A stretch of DNA of 64,000 nt from 0-14-0-80-60-11 sp049322355 (lineage in GTDB: Bacteria > Desulfobacterota > Desulfobaccia > Desulfobaccales > 0-14-0-80-60-11): contig JBMORG010000012.1 in NCBI GenBank assembly GCA_049322355.1, positions 17,574 to 81,573 of the forward strand, read 5' to 3'. The translations under genes were made by a program, and so were the position numbers. Within the stretch, counting starts at the first letter, position 1; every line of letters begins with the position of its first letter. Below the pieces are notes generated by a model. The model did not search any database and was not told where the DNA came from. It saw only the letters and a list, made by a program, of their open reading frames with translations. Positions 41,178 to 49,572 of the stretch are shown piece by piece.

Positions 41178-41873
41178 TCACCAATTTCTGATCCCCTGGA
41201 ACAGAATATAGCAACCGGCAAAGAAGATCAGGCCGCCCGCCGCTTTTTGCAGCATGGCGCCCACTTGTGCGCTTTTTGATTGTAAGTAGCTCTCGATCAC
41301 ACCGGTGAAAGTCCCGGCCAGCAGGATCAAGGTTCCTTGTCCCAGGGCGTAGGCGAATAACAGAGTGCTGCCGTAAGCTACCTTCCCCTGGACCGCGGCC
41401 AGGGTCAGAATCACGGCCAGCACCGGGGAAGCGCAAGGAGACAACACCAGGCCGAATAACATCCCCAAAATCAAGGCCCCCACCAGACCGGTGCGTTGGG
41501 GCATAAATCTATGGGCATTGCCGCCCAGCTTCAGGTTGATGAGACCGGACAACTGCAATCCCATGACGATGAGAATCACGGCCACTACAAAATACCAGTA
41601 GGTCCCCACATCGCCGAACATGGTGCCCGCCAGCGCCGCCATGGCCCCAAGTATGGACATGACCACTGCCAGACCCACTACAAAGGTTAAAGAGTAGAAA
41701 AAGGCCTGCTTCTTGTTGCCGCCGGCATAACCGCCCACAAAGCCGATAATTAAGGGGATGCTGGCCAGAATGCACGGACTGGCGGTGGCGATCACCCCGC
41801 CTAGATACGAGGCCCCATAGGCCAGAACCGGGCGGGACTGCATGACTTGTCCCAGAGATTCACTCCATGCCAT
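41178..41873 (-). CDS. CcdA/DsbD-like cytochrome c biogenesis membrane protein
   Basis: The 231-residue membrane protein has six predicted helices and the two conserved Cys of the CcdA/DsbD core: in GGVIATASPCILASIPLI (about residues 25-42) and in GLVLSPCASPVLAVILT. It should carry reducing equivalents across the inner membrane to periplasmic thiol proteins. The thioredoxin gene immediately upstream (12 bases) encodes an exported partner. In arsenic operons such pairs are thought to feed reductant to periplasmic steps. GAGGAGACG precedes the ATG. Confidence 0.9.
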   Translation of the reverse strand: MAWSESLGQVMQSRPVLAYGASYLGGVIATASPCILASIPLIIGFVGGYAGGNKKQAFFYSLTFVVGLAVVMSILGAMAALAGTMFGDVGTYWYFVVAVILIVMGLQLSGLINLKLGGNAHRFMPQRTGLVGALILGMLFGLVLSPCASPVLAVILTLAAVQGKVAYGSTLLFAYALGQGTLILLAGTFTGVIESYLQSKSAQVGAMLQKAAGGLIFFAGCYILFQGIRNW

Positions 41874-41885
41874 GAAATCGTCTCC

Positions 41886-42275
41886 TCATTTGCTGATAAA
41901 TTTCAAGTCCCGCAGCTTTTGTAAAACCTCTTCCTTGGTGAGGGGTCCGATATGCCGGTCCGCTTCTTTGCCCGAGGCATCCAGAAAGACCTGGGTGGGA
42001 ATCAGCATGATCTTGTATTGCTGAAACAGGTCCTTTTCCTTATCAGCATAAACCATGCGGAATTCCACCTGGTCGCTGTGGCTGGTTTTCAACTCCGCCA
42101 TCACCTTTTCCATATCTTTGCAGGAGGCACAGTAACCTGCGCCAAATTCAAAGAGCACCGGCTTGCCTTTAGTCGGAGCCGCACCTTGCGCCTGGGCCTG
42201 CCAGGGTTGTGAGAGGGCCAGAAATCCCATCAGACAGGAAAATCCAATAACAACAAGGAAACGCCACGATTTCAT
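41886..42275 (-). CDS. Exported thioredoxin family protein
   Basis: The 129-residue protein has a signal peptide or anchor (about residues 6-30) and a thioredoxin fold with EFGAGYCASCKDMEKVM (CxxC at about 52-55) and cis-Pro in IMLIPTQVFLDASGK. It is probably kept reduced by the CcdA-like protein encoded 12 bases downstream. GGAAGGGG precedes the ATG. The truncated relative at 39952 shares the second half of its fold. Confidence 0.92.
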   Translation of the reverse strand: MKSWRFLVVIGFSCLMGFLALSQPWQAQAQGAAPTKGKPVLFEFGAGYCASCKDMEKVMAELKTSHSDQVEFRMVYADKEKDLFQQYKIMLIPTQVFLDASGKEADRHIGPLTKEEVLQKLRDLKFISK

Positions 42276-42340
42276 TTGTCCCCTTCCTCTTAGTGATTGA
42301 ATTCAGGTTTGCTAACCGCAAATTCGATCCCTAGTAAACT

Positions 42341-43216
42341 TTACCGCGACGCCGGCGGGATCAAGAGCACCGGGCAGGGCGCCAGCCGTGAAACATTATG
42401 AGCTACGCTCCCCAAAAAGATTTCTTCAATGAACCCCTTTCCCTGGGTGCCCATAACGATTAACGAGATGTCCCGGGATGCTAAAATCCGCAGGATGGCC
42501 TGGAGCGGATGCCCCGGGTCAAAAATTGCCTCCACCTGGGGAACACCGGTGTTTTTCAGTTCCTGGTTCCAGGCCGCCAAAGAATCCCGGGCCTGGGCCT
42601 CCGCCATTTCTTGAAAGCCCGGCGGGTAGGACGCGCCTCCGGGCACATCCAAGGCGTTGAGCACTGTCACCCGCGCCAGTCCTTTGGCAGCCAAGCGCTT
42701 CACATACTCCAGAGCCCGTGACGAGATTGTCGAAAAGTCAGTGGGTAAAAGGATGTGGCGGAGCACCTCGGTGCGGGAGATTTCACACGAACCCGGCTGG
42801 CCCGGCATTTTCAATCTCACATTGAGCAGCAACACGGGATATTGGGTATTATGTAACACCGCGCAGGTGAAGCACCCCAGCACCCCTTCCCGCCAGAGAG
42901 ATTGGCCGTGGGAGCCTACCACGATGAGATCGGCGCCATGGCGGCAGGCAACATCGTTCAAGTAATCTGCAGGCAGGCCCATGGGTATCTCCACGGTCAC
43001 CTGCAAACCTTGAGCTTCCAATTCTTGCTGCTGGGCTTCCAGCTTAGGCCGGGCACTGGATTGGAGGATGCCTTCCATCCCCGCCATGAACTTAACACTG
43101 ATCACATAAGTTAAAATTACCCGTTCACATCCCAGGGCCTTGAATTCTCCGGAACAGGCCACAATTTCATCCCAGGCAGGTGACAGGTCGGTGGCCAACA
43201 CGATGGTCTTGAACAT
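42341..43216 (-). CDS. Tandem-domain universal stress protein
   Basis: The 291-residue protein holds two Usp domains. The first starts FKTIVLATDLSPAWDE and its nucleotide loop GSHGQSLWREGVLG lacks the final Ser/Thr. The second starts LRHILLPTDFSTISSRALEY and ends with the canonical loop GTQGKGFIEEIFLGS, so at least the second can bind ATP. GAGGGTAA precedes the ATG at 43216, 4 bases after the acr3 stop, which ties it to the arsenic transcript. A role in arsenic stress is inferred from position only. Confidence 0.92.
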   Translation of the reverse strand: MFKTIVLATDLSPAWDEIVACSGEFKALGCERVILTYVISVKFMAGMEGILQSSARPKLEAQQQELEAQGLQVTVEIPMGLPADYLNDVACRHGADLIVVGSHGQSLWREGVLGCFTCAVLHNTQYPVLLLNVRLKMPGQPGSCEISRTEVLRHILLPTDFSTISSRALEYVKRLAAKGLARVTVLNALDVPGGASYPPGFQEMAEAQARDSLAAWNQELKNTGVPQVEAIFDPGHPLQAILRILASRDISLIVMGTQGKGFIEEIFLGSVAHNVSRLAPCPVLLIPPASR

Positions 43217-43220
43217 GAAC

Positions 43221-44306
43221 TTACCCTCTTTCCTCCATGATCCCTGGAGCGCACACCGCGGGAGCAAAGTACTTCTGCCGGAAGCGCAAGGCCACGTTCA
43301 CCAGGCTGATAAGCACTGGCACTTCCACCAAAGGGCCGATGACTGCGGCAAAGGCTTCCCCGGACTGGAGTCCGAATACTGCCACCGCCACTGCGATGGC
43401 CAGCTCAAAATTGTTGCTGGCGGCAGTAAACGACAGGGTGGTAGAAATACGGTAGCCCGCCCCGGCCTTGGCCGACATATAGAAAGTAATAAAAAACATC
43501 ACAATGAAATAGATGACCAGGGGGATAGCGATGCGCACCACGTCCAGGGGAAGTTCTACGATATACTCGCCTTTAAGAGAGAACATCACCACGATGGTGA
43601 ACAATAGGGCAATGAGGGTGATGGGACTGATCTTGGGCAGGAACCTTTCTTCATACCATTGTAACCCCTTGCGCCTGACCAAAAAAAAGCGGGTGAACAT
43701 CCCGCCGAAGAAGGGGATGCCCAGGTAAATTAAGACGCTTTCGGCCACCTGCAAAATTGTCACCTGGACTTTCAGACCCGAGGCTATGCCCAGCCAGGTG
43801 GGCAGGATAGTCACAAAGATATAGGCGTAGATGGAGAAAAACATCATCTGGAAGATGGAATTAAAGGCCACCAGGCCGGCACAATATTCCGTGTCCCCCT
43901 GGGCTAAGTCGTTCCAAACGATGACCATGGCGATGCAGCGGGCCAGGCCGATGATGATCAGGCCCACCATATACTCGGGGTAGCCGCTGAGAAAGGCGAT
44001 GGCCAGCAGGAACATCAGGATGGGGCCGATAATCCAATTCTGGATTAAAGAAAGGGACAAGACCTTGAAGTTCGTGAAAACCTGGGGCAGCTCCTCGTAA
44101 CGCACCTTGGCCAGAGGTGGATACATCATCAGTATGAGGCCGAGGGCGATGGGAATATTGGTGGTGCCCACCTGGAAGGACGTTAAAACCTGGGTGAACC
44201 CGGGCATTAAATAACCGAGGAGGACGCCCGTAGCCATGGTTAAAAAAATCCACAGGGTCAGGAACCGTTCCACGAACCCCAGGCGCTTGGCAATGGTGTC
44301 AGCCAT
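43221..44306 (-). CDS. acr3: Arsenite efflux permease Acr3
   Basis: This 361-residue inner-membrane arsenite antiporter has about ten helices. Acr3 hallmarks are present: the essential Cys in GLARCIAMVIVWNDLA (about residues 124-139) and the conserved Glu in AASNNFELAIAVAVA. TAGGAGC precedes the ATG. It is the first structural gene after arsR, with ArsR-like operator candidates in the gap between them, so it can be controlled separately from or with the rest of the island. Confidence 0.95.
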   Translation of the reverse strand: MADTIAKRLGFVERFLTLWIFLTMATGVLLGYLMPGFTQVLTSFQVGTTNIPIALGLILMMYPPLAKVRYEELPQVFTNFKVLSLSLIQNWIIGPILMFLLAIAFLSGYPEYMVGLIIIGLARCIAMVIVWNDLAQGDTEYCAGLVAFNSIFQMMFFSIYAYIFVTILPTWLGIASGLKVQVTILQVAESVLIYLGIPFFGGMFTRFFLVRRKGLQWYEERFLPKISPITLIALLFTIVVMFSLKGEYIVELPLDVVRIAIPLVIYFIVMFFITFYMSAKAGAGYRISTTLSFTAASNNFELAIAVAVAVFGLQSGEAFAAVIGPLVEVPVLISLVNVALRFRQKYFAPAVCAPGIMEERG

Positions 44307-44326
44307 AACTGCTCCTATCTCTTCAG

Positions 44327-44346
44327 TATCCGTATAACCGATTTAG
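44327..44346 (-). promoter_or_regulatory. ArsR operator candidate upstream of acr3
   Basis: Read on the minus strand, AATCGGTTATACGGATA lies 21 bases before the acr3 ATG. It shares AATCGGTTAT with the site at 45131. Confidence 0.5.
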
Positions 44347-44424
44347 TAAGTATCATTAGTAAAAAAATTTTTGGGGTTCGGGTAGGATGGATAATCGTGG
44401 TTCTGCGCTCATGAGGTTTTTTAT

Positions 44425-44445
44425 ATAACCGGATAGCCGGATTAG
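44425..44445. promoter_or_regulatory. ArsR operator candidate in the arsR-acr3 gap
   Basis: ATAACCGGATAGCCGGATTA is nearly identical to the site directly upstream of arsR (44859). It lies just after the arsR stop. Confidence 0.55.
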
Positions 44446-44482
44446 TCAAAATAAGATTGTGTTAAAAAAGACCTGAAAGAAA

Positions 44483-44851
44483 TCAGGAACATTGACAGAC
44501 GGCGGCCCGGTCTTTGTGCTCTTTGTCTGACAGCCACTGGTCCAACCGCTCCTGGAGCGCCCGGGCCTCGGGGCGGGATCCCAGAATGTCCGCCAACAGC
44601 TTGAGTTGCTTGTCTTCCGGGCTGCCCGGGGGGACGCTCAAGCGATAATTCATCCAAACCCCCTCCCGCCGGTCCGTGACCCAGCCCAGGTAATAAAGAT
44701 AGCGCAGATGGCGGGAGGCCTTGGATTGGGTGATTCCCAGCACCCCCATAATATCGCAGACGCAGAGCTCTTCTTTGGCCATCAGCAGCCAAAGAATCTT
44801 TAACCGGGTTTCGTCCGCTAATGATTTGAAAAGCCGAGCTTCGTTTTTCAT
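44483..44851 (-). CDS. arsR: ArsR/SmtB family arsenic-responsive repressor
   Basis: The 122-residue winged-helix repressor has a helix-turn-helix with ITQSKASRHLRYLYYLG and, just before it, the arsenic-sensing ELCVCDIM (Cys30 and Cys32), as in classic ArsR. A third Cys could come from the C-terminal VCQCS (Cys119, Cys121), a tail that not all ArsR proteins have. It heads the 8-kb island transcribed leftward, and an operator candidate lies 8 bases before its start. Confidence 0.94.
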   Translation of the reverse strand: MKNEARLFKSLADETRLKILWLLMAKEELCVCDIMGVLGITQSKASRHLRYLYYLGWVTDRREGVWMNYRLSVPPGSPEDKQLKLLADILGSRPEARALQERLDQWLSDKEHKDRAAVCQCS

Positions 44852-44858
44852 AATTTTT

Positions 44859-44880
44859 GATAACCGGATAAGCGGATATT
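44859..44880. promoter_or_regulatory. ArsR operator candidate at the arsR start
   Basis: ATAACCGGATAAGCGGATAT lies 8 bases upstream of the arsR ATG, where a bound repressor would block transcription. Its twin is at 44425-44445. Confidence 0.6.
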
Positions 44881-45255
44881 GTCAAGATTATTTTTTCGTC
44901 TTCATTTTATATATAGCGACATTAATTTATGCGCCTAGATCAAGTTAGCATCTTCTTGTCATTCTGAGGCGCCAAAGGCGCCGAAGAATCTCATTTTTTC
45001 GTGAATGCAGAGACCCTTCGCCTTAGGCTCAGGGTGACAAAATCCAGCAGTTTCAAGGTATACACGCCATGATGCGCAATTTTTTATGTCGCTATGTATA
45101 CAAGGGTGCCATACTTTTTTTTTCGGAGATAATCGGTTATCCGATTTAGAGGGGGACGTGGCGGGTGCGCGCCAGTGAGCCAGTCGCTGAAAATCAAAAC
45201 CCACTCACCGCTTTGAACTGGGTTGAAATTGATGAACCGGAAATCCTTTCTAACG
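44881..45255. other. Intergenic region between arsR and tRNA-Phe
   Basis: No gene is seen. It contains a MITE-like element (44913-45095), an imperfect palindrome AATCGGTTATCCGATT (45131-45146) related to the ArsR operator candidates, and a stretch of nine T near 45115. Confidence 0.65.
44913..45095. mobile_element. MITE-like element with nested TGTCATTCTGAG repeat
   Basis: The ends ATAGCGACAT and ATGTCGCTAT are perfect 10-base inverted repeats, and partial complementarity continues inward (to GCGC on both sides). Inside lies a TTGTCATTCTGAGG...GGGTGACAA repeat, the same nesting as at 29752-29922. No coding sequence is present. Confidence 0.65.
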
Positions 45256-45331
<76 letters not shown>

Positions 45332-45538
45332 CCCAGGTGTTTTGTTTATCCTGACCTCCCGTTTTTGTCAATAAAAAATCGCCCTTGCTAAATCCCGCAA
45401 ATCTAGACACAATGTCACTTAAATGGGAGATTCACACGATTTTGCAATCCGGGGCGGCGGTTAGGCACCTCCCTGTCAGTATCCCACTCTGGGGTATCAT
45501 GATTTTTGAACCTTTATCAGGCAATGAGGAAATTTTCC

Positions 45539-47179
45539 GTGCCGGACCCATATATACTCATCGTTGGCCCGGAAGGGAAGACCCGCCAACGCCTGGCTGA
45601 GATCTTGACCCAGGCTTCTTATGATATGGGTCAATGCCAGCCAGATCAATTGGCTGCCACCCTCCAGACCTGGACTCCCGACCTCCTGCTGCTCATCGAA
45701 GAACCTGGAATAACCCAGCCGTTCATTCAGAGACTCAGGGCCGATGAGGCCACCTGGAACCTGCCAATTATCGTGGCCCTGGCCGATTTTTCCGAATCGG
45801 CCGCGGTCTGGGTCCTGGAGGGGGGAGCAGACGAATACCTGCTGCCGCCCTTTGAGCCTGGCGAAGTTCTTGCCCGGGTGGCGGTGGTGCTTCGACTGCA
45901 GCATGACCGCCGCCTGTTGTTGGCCTCTCACGAGGAGTTTTCCCGAATCTTCCAGGAGACCAGCCATCCCCTCTTTTTTTGCGATCGCTGGGGAACCGGG
46001 TGCAATCTCAATCCCGCCCTGCGGCGCCTCCTGGGTTATCCTGGCAAACGGAGCATTGTCCCCGTACCTTTGGAGGAGTTGCTCTACACCTCTGAAGATC
46101 GGGAACGCTTTCGTAAAATCCTCACCGAGCCTGGGAAAGCCAATCACATGAAGCTGCAGCTGGCAAATCGGGAAGGTCAGCCGGTGACGGTGTTGATTAA
46201 CGATCTGGCCCTGGAAAACCGCCCGGACGAAGTCTTGAGCTTCCAGGTACAGCCGGTGGGTTCCACCACCCCCCTCAAACGTGCCCTTCAGGGGCTGGTG
46301 GAGCACTTACTGCCCAGCGCCCGCGACTACCTGGCCCTGCTTCAAATGACTCCGCTCCTTGGGGGCCGCTACGAGAAAATCAAGAAACTGGGACAGGGCA
46401 ATTTCGGCGAGGTCTGGCTGGTTATGGATACGGAGGCCATGGGGGAACCCCGACAGTACGTGGCAAAAATTCCCTTTCTCAAGGCCGCTAATGCCAAGTT
46501 CCGCAAAGAGGCGGCCATTTGCCAAAAACTGGACCCACATCCGGGGGTAGCCAGGCTTATTGGCACCTTGGAGGATGAGGGTAAATTGATAATCATTCAG
46601 GAATACGTGGAGGGGCGGACCCTTGGGGACATGCTGGATCAGGAGTTGCCGCGACCCCTGGTGGAACGGATCATCCTGCAGCTCATCGAAGTGGTGGCCC
46701 ACGCCCACAAAAACCGCATCATGCATAGGGATATTAAGCCCAACAACATCATTATCCAACCCGATGGGAATCTGAAGCTGCTGGATTTCGGGGTAGCCAA
46801 GATGCTGGGGGAAAAGGAGATCAGCGCCACCATGGTGGGGTCCCGGCCCTTCATGGCCCCGGAGCAGATCATGGGCAAAAGCGAACGCCGCAGCGATATC
46901 TGGGCCATCGGGGTGCTTATGTATCTTCTCTACACCGGGGAACTGCCATTTTACAGCGAAGTGGAAAAGCTGCTCATCGATCAGATTCTGGAGCAGGAGC
47001 CTGTGCCTCCCCGGGAAGAAAATCCGGAGATTCCTCCAGCGCTGGAGGCCGTGATCCTTAAGTGTCTCAAGAAAAACCCGGAAGAGCGCTACCCCAGCGC
47101 CTTGGCCCTCAGGGATGACCTGCTGCGCCAGTTCCCCCACTATGGCACGCAGGCTGGGAGGTGGCCATGGATCCAGTGA
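45539..47179 (+). CDS. Receiver-like - PAS-like - Ser/Thr protein kinase fusion
   Basis: The protein (546 residues from this start) opens with a response-regulator-like domain (about 5-120, YILIVGPEGKTRQRL...) in which the usual phospho-accepting Asp position reads LLLLIEEPG, so it is probably not phosphorylated there. A PAS-like segment follows (about 130-240, FSRIFQETSHPLFFCDRWG). The C-terminal half is a Hanks-type kinase: GQGNFGEVWL (about 284), the Lys in VAKIPF, HRDIKPNNIII (about 396), LDFGVAKML and FMAPEQIMG, all intact. No membrane segment is seen. GTG at 45539 has GAGGA 8 bases upstream and is preferred over ATG at 45524 or TTG at 45506. The next gene starts within its end. Confidence 0.88.
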   Translation: MPDPYILIVGPEGKTRQRLAEILTQASYDMGQCQPDQLAATLQTWTPDLLLLIEEPGITQPFIQRLRADEATWNLPIIVALADFSESAAVWVLEGGADEYLLPPFEPGEVLARVAVVLRLQHDRRLLLASHEEFSRIFQETSHPLFFCDRWGTGCNLNPALRRLLGYPGKRSIVPVPLEELLYTSEDRERFRKILTEPGKANHMKLQLANREGQPVTVLINDLALENRPDEVLSFQVQPVGSTTPLKRALQGLVEHLLPSARDYLALLQMTPLLGGRYEKIKKLGQGNFGEVWLVMDTEAMGEPRQYVAKIPFLKAANAKFRKEAAICQKLDPHPGVARLIGTLEDEGKLIIIQEYVEGRTLGDMLDQELPRPLVERIILQLIEVVAHAHKNRIMHRDIKPNNIIIQPDGNLKLLDFGVAKMLGEKEISATMVGSRPFMAPEQIMGKSERRSDIWAIGVLMYLLYTGELPFYSEVEKLLIDQILEQEPVPPREENPEIPPALEAVILKCLKKNPEERYPSALALRDDLLRQFPHYGTQAGRWPWIQ

Positions 47180-48201
47180 CCCATGTGGCCGCAGGCGTAG
47201 TGTGCTCCCAGTTGGTGGCTTCGCCATCCCGATGGTGGGGCGCCCTAGCCGGAGTCATCTTCGCTTTATTGCCGGATATAGACTACTTTTTTATTTTTTG
47301 GGACCGCCTGGCCTTTATCCGCTATCATCGCGGGTTCACCCACTCTCTGGTGGCTCTCCCCCTCTTTGCTGTGTTTGGGGCGCTGGCAGGCCGGCTCCTG
47401 GGAGGCCCCCGCTGGTTTAAACCCCTGTTCTGTATAGGGGTAATAGTGCTGGCGTCGCACCTCCTCCTGGACCTGGCCACCTCCTATGGCACTCAGATTC
47501 TCAGTCCCTTTTCCCGGCGCCGCTTTACCCTGGACTGGGTTTTTATCATCGATCCTTATCTAACCGCGGTTCTGGTGATAGGGGCCCTAAGCGCCCTGAC
47601 TTCTCAATTCTGGGGACCTCGTTTGGGAGCTTGGTTCCTGGGTGCAGCGGGTGTCTATATATTGATCTGCGCTTTATATCACCACCAAGCCCTGACTCTG
47701 GCCCGCCAGGTTTTTCGGACTGAGAACCCCCAACCGCAAACTATAGCTGCTTTGCCTCAGCCCTTTACCTGCCGGCGCTGGCAACTCATCGCCGCCCGCC
47801 CGGGAGAAATCCAGCAAGCCTTCGTCCAACTACCTTTTGATGCTGCTTTGGGAGTAAAGACCACGGTCATACAGGGAGCAGCTGTCCCGGTCCCCCAAGG
47901 TGCGGACCTCCGGGTTCCAGCAGTTTCTTATCACACCCCCAGCCACTTGGTCATCCAGGCCTGGAAACCGGTTGTCGCGACCGCCGTCTTTCCCCGGGAA
48001 GCTGAAAAAATTTTGGCCGGTTATCTGGAGTTTGCCAGATTTCCCTTACTCATCCGGGCTCAGTCCCATCAAGGGCAGCAGCTCTTGGAGTGGCTTGACC
48101 TACGATTTTCCATCCCCGGCCGACCCTTCCCCTTCGTCCTGCAATTAAGCCTGGATGCTCAGGGGCGCCTCCAGCACTGGCTTATCGGACGCCGGGGATA
48201 G
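47167..48201 (+). CDS. Membrane-bound metal-dependent hydrolase, YdjM/DUF457 family
   Basis: The 344-residue protein has an N-terminal YdjM-type domain: PVTHVAAGVV, LLPDIDYFF and RYHRGFTHSLVALP, whose His and Asp form the presumed metal site, with about four membrane helices, then a soluble C-terminal half of about 170 residues that I do not recognise. Members are related to LexA-regulated membrane hydrolases of unknown substrate. GGGAGG lies 5 bases before the ATG, inside the end of the kinase gene (13-base overlap), so the two are coupled and may work together. Confidence 0.85.
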   Translation: MDPVTHVAAGVVCSQLVASPSRWWGALAGVIFALLPDIDYFFIFWDRLAFIRYHRGFTHSLVALPLFAVFGALAGRLLGGPRWFKPLFCIGVIVLASHLLLDLATSYGTQILSPFSRRRFTLDWVFIIDPYLTAVLVIGALSALTSQFWGPRLGAWFLGAAGVYILICALYHHQALTLARQVFRTENPQPQTIAALPQPFTCRRWQLIAARPGEIQQAFVQLPFDAALGVKTTVIQGAAVPVPQGADLRVPAVSYHTPSHLVIQAWKPVVATAVFPREAEKILAGYLEFARFPLLIRAQSHQGQQLLEWLDLRFSIPGRPFPFVLQLSLDAQGRLQHWLIGRRG

Positions 48202-48281
48202 TGTGGGCTAGTCTTTCCACTCCGTGCTTGAATACCTGAAGGCGGGTGCCTTGACACTAACATTCTGGAAAGAGGTTCCCC

Positions 48282-48599
48282 TTGGACAATCTGTTTGCTG
48301 ACCTTCCTCCTGAAATTCCTGCGGAAATCTTTCAGGTTCTGTTGAAGACAAATAATTTTCGCCTGGAGCGCATCGTATCCGGTGGCCAGGCCACTCCCCC
48401 GGGGGAATGGTACGACCAGGATACCCATGAGTGGGTGGTGCTTCTTACGGGCAGCGCTTCCCTGCGCTTCGAGGATGAACCGGAACGGCTGCTGAGACCT
48501 GGAGACCATCTCTCCATTCCGGCCCATCGCCGCCACCGGGTGGAATGGACCGACCCGACCCGGCCCACTGTCTGGCTGGCATTGCACTATCATGAATAG
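48282..48599 (+). CDS. Cupin domain protein
   Basis: The 105-residue single-domain cupin shows ERIVSGGQATPPGEWYDQ, THEWVVLLTGSASLRFED and a second motif PGDHLSIPAHRRHRVEW. The first motif has only part of the His/Glu metal set, while the second keeps His residues in AHRRHRV, so metal binding is likely. The start is TTG at 48282 with AAAGAGG upstream. Small cupins of this type are often sugar or stress-ligand binding; no specific role is implied by the neighbours. Confidence 0.85.
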   Translation: MDNLFADLPPEIPAEIFQVLLKTNNFRLERIVSGGQATPPGEWYDQDTHEWVVLLTGSASLRFEDEPERLLRPGDHLSIPAHRRHRVEWTDPTRPTVWLALHYHE

Positions 48600-48683
48600 G
48601 AGCGATTTAAAGGAAGGTCGTCATGCTGCATATCGTCAGAAAGAGCCGGTGGTCCGATTTGCTTATGCAGGACTCTGAAAGGA

Positions 48684-49274
48684 TTAATCCCTGTACCCTG
48701 AACTATCAGGATTTCGCCATCTTATGCCACGCCGCCGTCCCCCCCCAATCCCTTCAAACCTTAAATGCAACAGACCCGGTTGTTGCTGCCCCTTTGCCTC
48801 CCGGTGGAGGGAGGTTGGTTCTGCCTGTTTTTTGACTTCTGAACTCGTTGGTATCCCCCCTAAGGGTGCGGCCTCAGCATTCATGGGCTCCAGGGGCTTT
48901 TCTTCTTGCAGTTTTAACAATTTAAATCTTTCCCGCAGTTGATCCAGGGTGAAGTTGTAACCCTCACTCTGCACAAACTCCATAAAACTGTCGTCCTGTT
49001 CAAAAGCTTTCGCTTTTTGTTCAAATTCCGGGTCATCTTGCAACCGCTGGATGAAGTCACTTAAAGTTTTTGCGGGTGTCGGCGACTCCTCCAAGATCTG
49101 ATTATTTTTTTCCGGCACCTCTTTGAACTTGTCCAGGAGCTGGTCCAACGTGAACTCGTAGCCTTCGCTTTTCACAAATCCCATAAATTCATCACTATTT
49201 TCATAGGCTTGTGCTTTGTGCTCGAACTCAGGATCATTCTGCAAGCGCTGAATAAATTCTTCTACGGTTTTCAT
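48684..49274 (-). CDS. Tandem Nif11-domain protein with Gly/Arg-rich tail
   Basis: Two copies of a Nif11 domain occur in this 196-residue protein: residues 1-52 (EEFIQRLQNDPEFEHKAQ, GYEFTLDQLL) and about 70-120 (DFIQRLQDDPEFEQKAKA, GYNFTLDQLR). Nif11 domains are leader-like modules of some ribosomally made peptide natural products and are also found in nitrogen-fixation contexts. The tail (from about residue 122) is low-complexity and ends with Gly and Arg (IGGGRRRGIRWR). No maturation enzyme or nif gene lies nearby. A strong start is seen at 49274. Confidence 0.85.
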   Translation of the reverse strand: MKTVEEFIQRLQNDPEFEHKAQAYENSDEFMGFVKSEGYEFTLDQLLDKFKEVPEKNNQILEESPTPAKTLSDFIQRLQDDPEFEQKAKAFEQDDSFMEFVQSEGYNFTLDQLRERFKLLKLQEEKPLEPMNAEAAPLGGIPTSSEVKKQAEPTSLHREAKGQQQPGLLHLRFEGIGGGRRRGIRWRNPDSSGYRD

Positions 49275-49572
49275 TAGCGTCTCCTAAAAAATATTATCGG
49301 CATTATTGAACTAAGGGATAATTTTTTTTAGGGGATAGGGTGGGCTCTCGGGATAGCCTTGTCACTATATATCCTCACCTTTGACTAGACTTATGAAATA
49401 TTCCGGAAGATCAAACCAATTGAGAGACTTTTTTGTATATTTTTTATTTTTTATTAATATATATAAAATAAAAAAAGTTAACATAAGAATAATTCTTGAC
49501 AAGATATAATCAGTATTAGCATATTAATTGCAATAATTTTTCTAAAAAAATAAAAAGGAAGGAATAATTCAC
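49275..49572. other. A/T-rich divergent promoter region, Nif11 gene and mucR
   Basis: The region is strikingly A/T-rich from about 49430 to 49560, with long A and T runs. A TTGACA at 49496-49501 followed by A/T-rich sequence (CATATT at 49520) is a plausible mucR promoter. MucR-type regulators prefer such A/T-rich DNA, so autoregulation is possible. Confidence 0.5.

Noticed and set aside
48623..48835. Short plus-strand frame of 70 codons with a GGAAGG before its ATG
   Set aside because: It runs antisense through the Nif11 gene tail and has no family feature; the Nif11 gene explains the sequence better.
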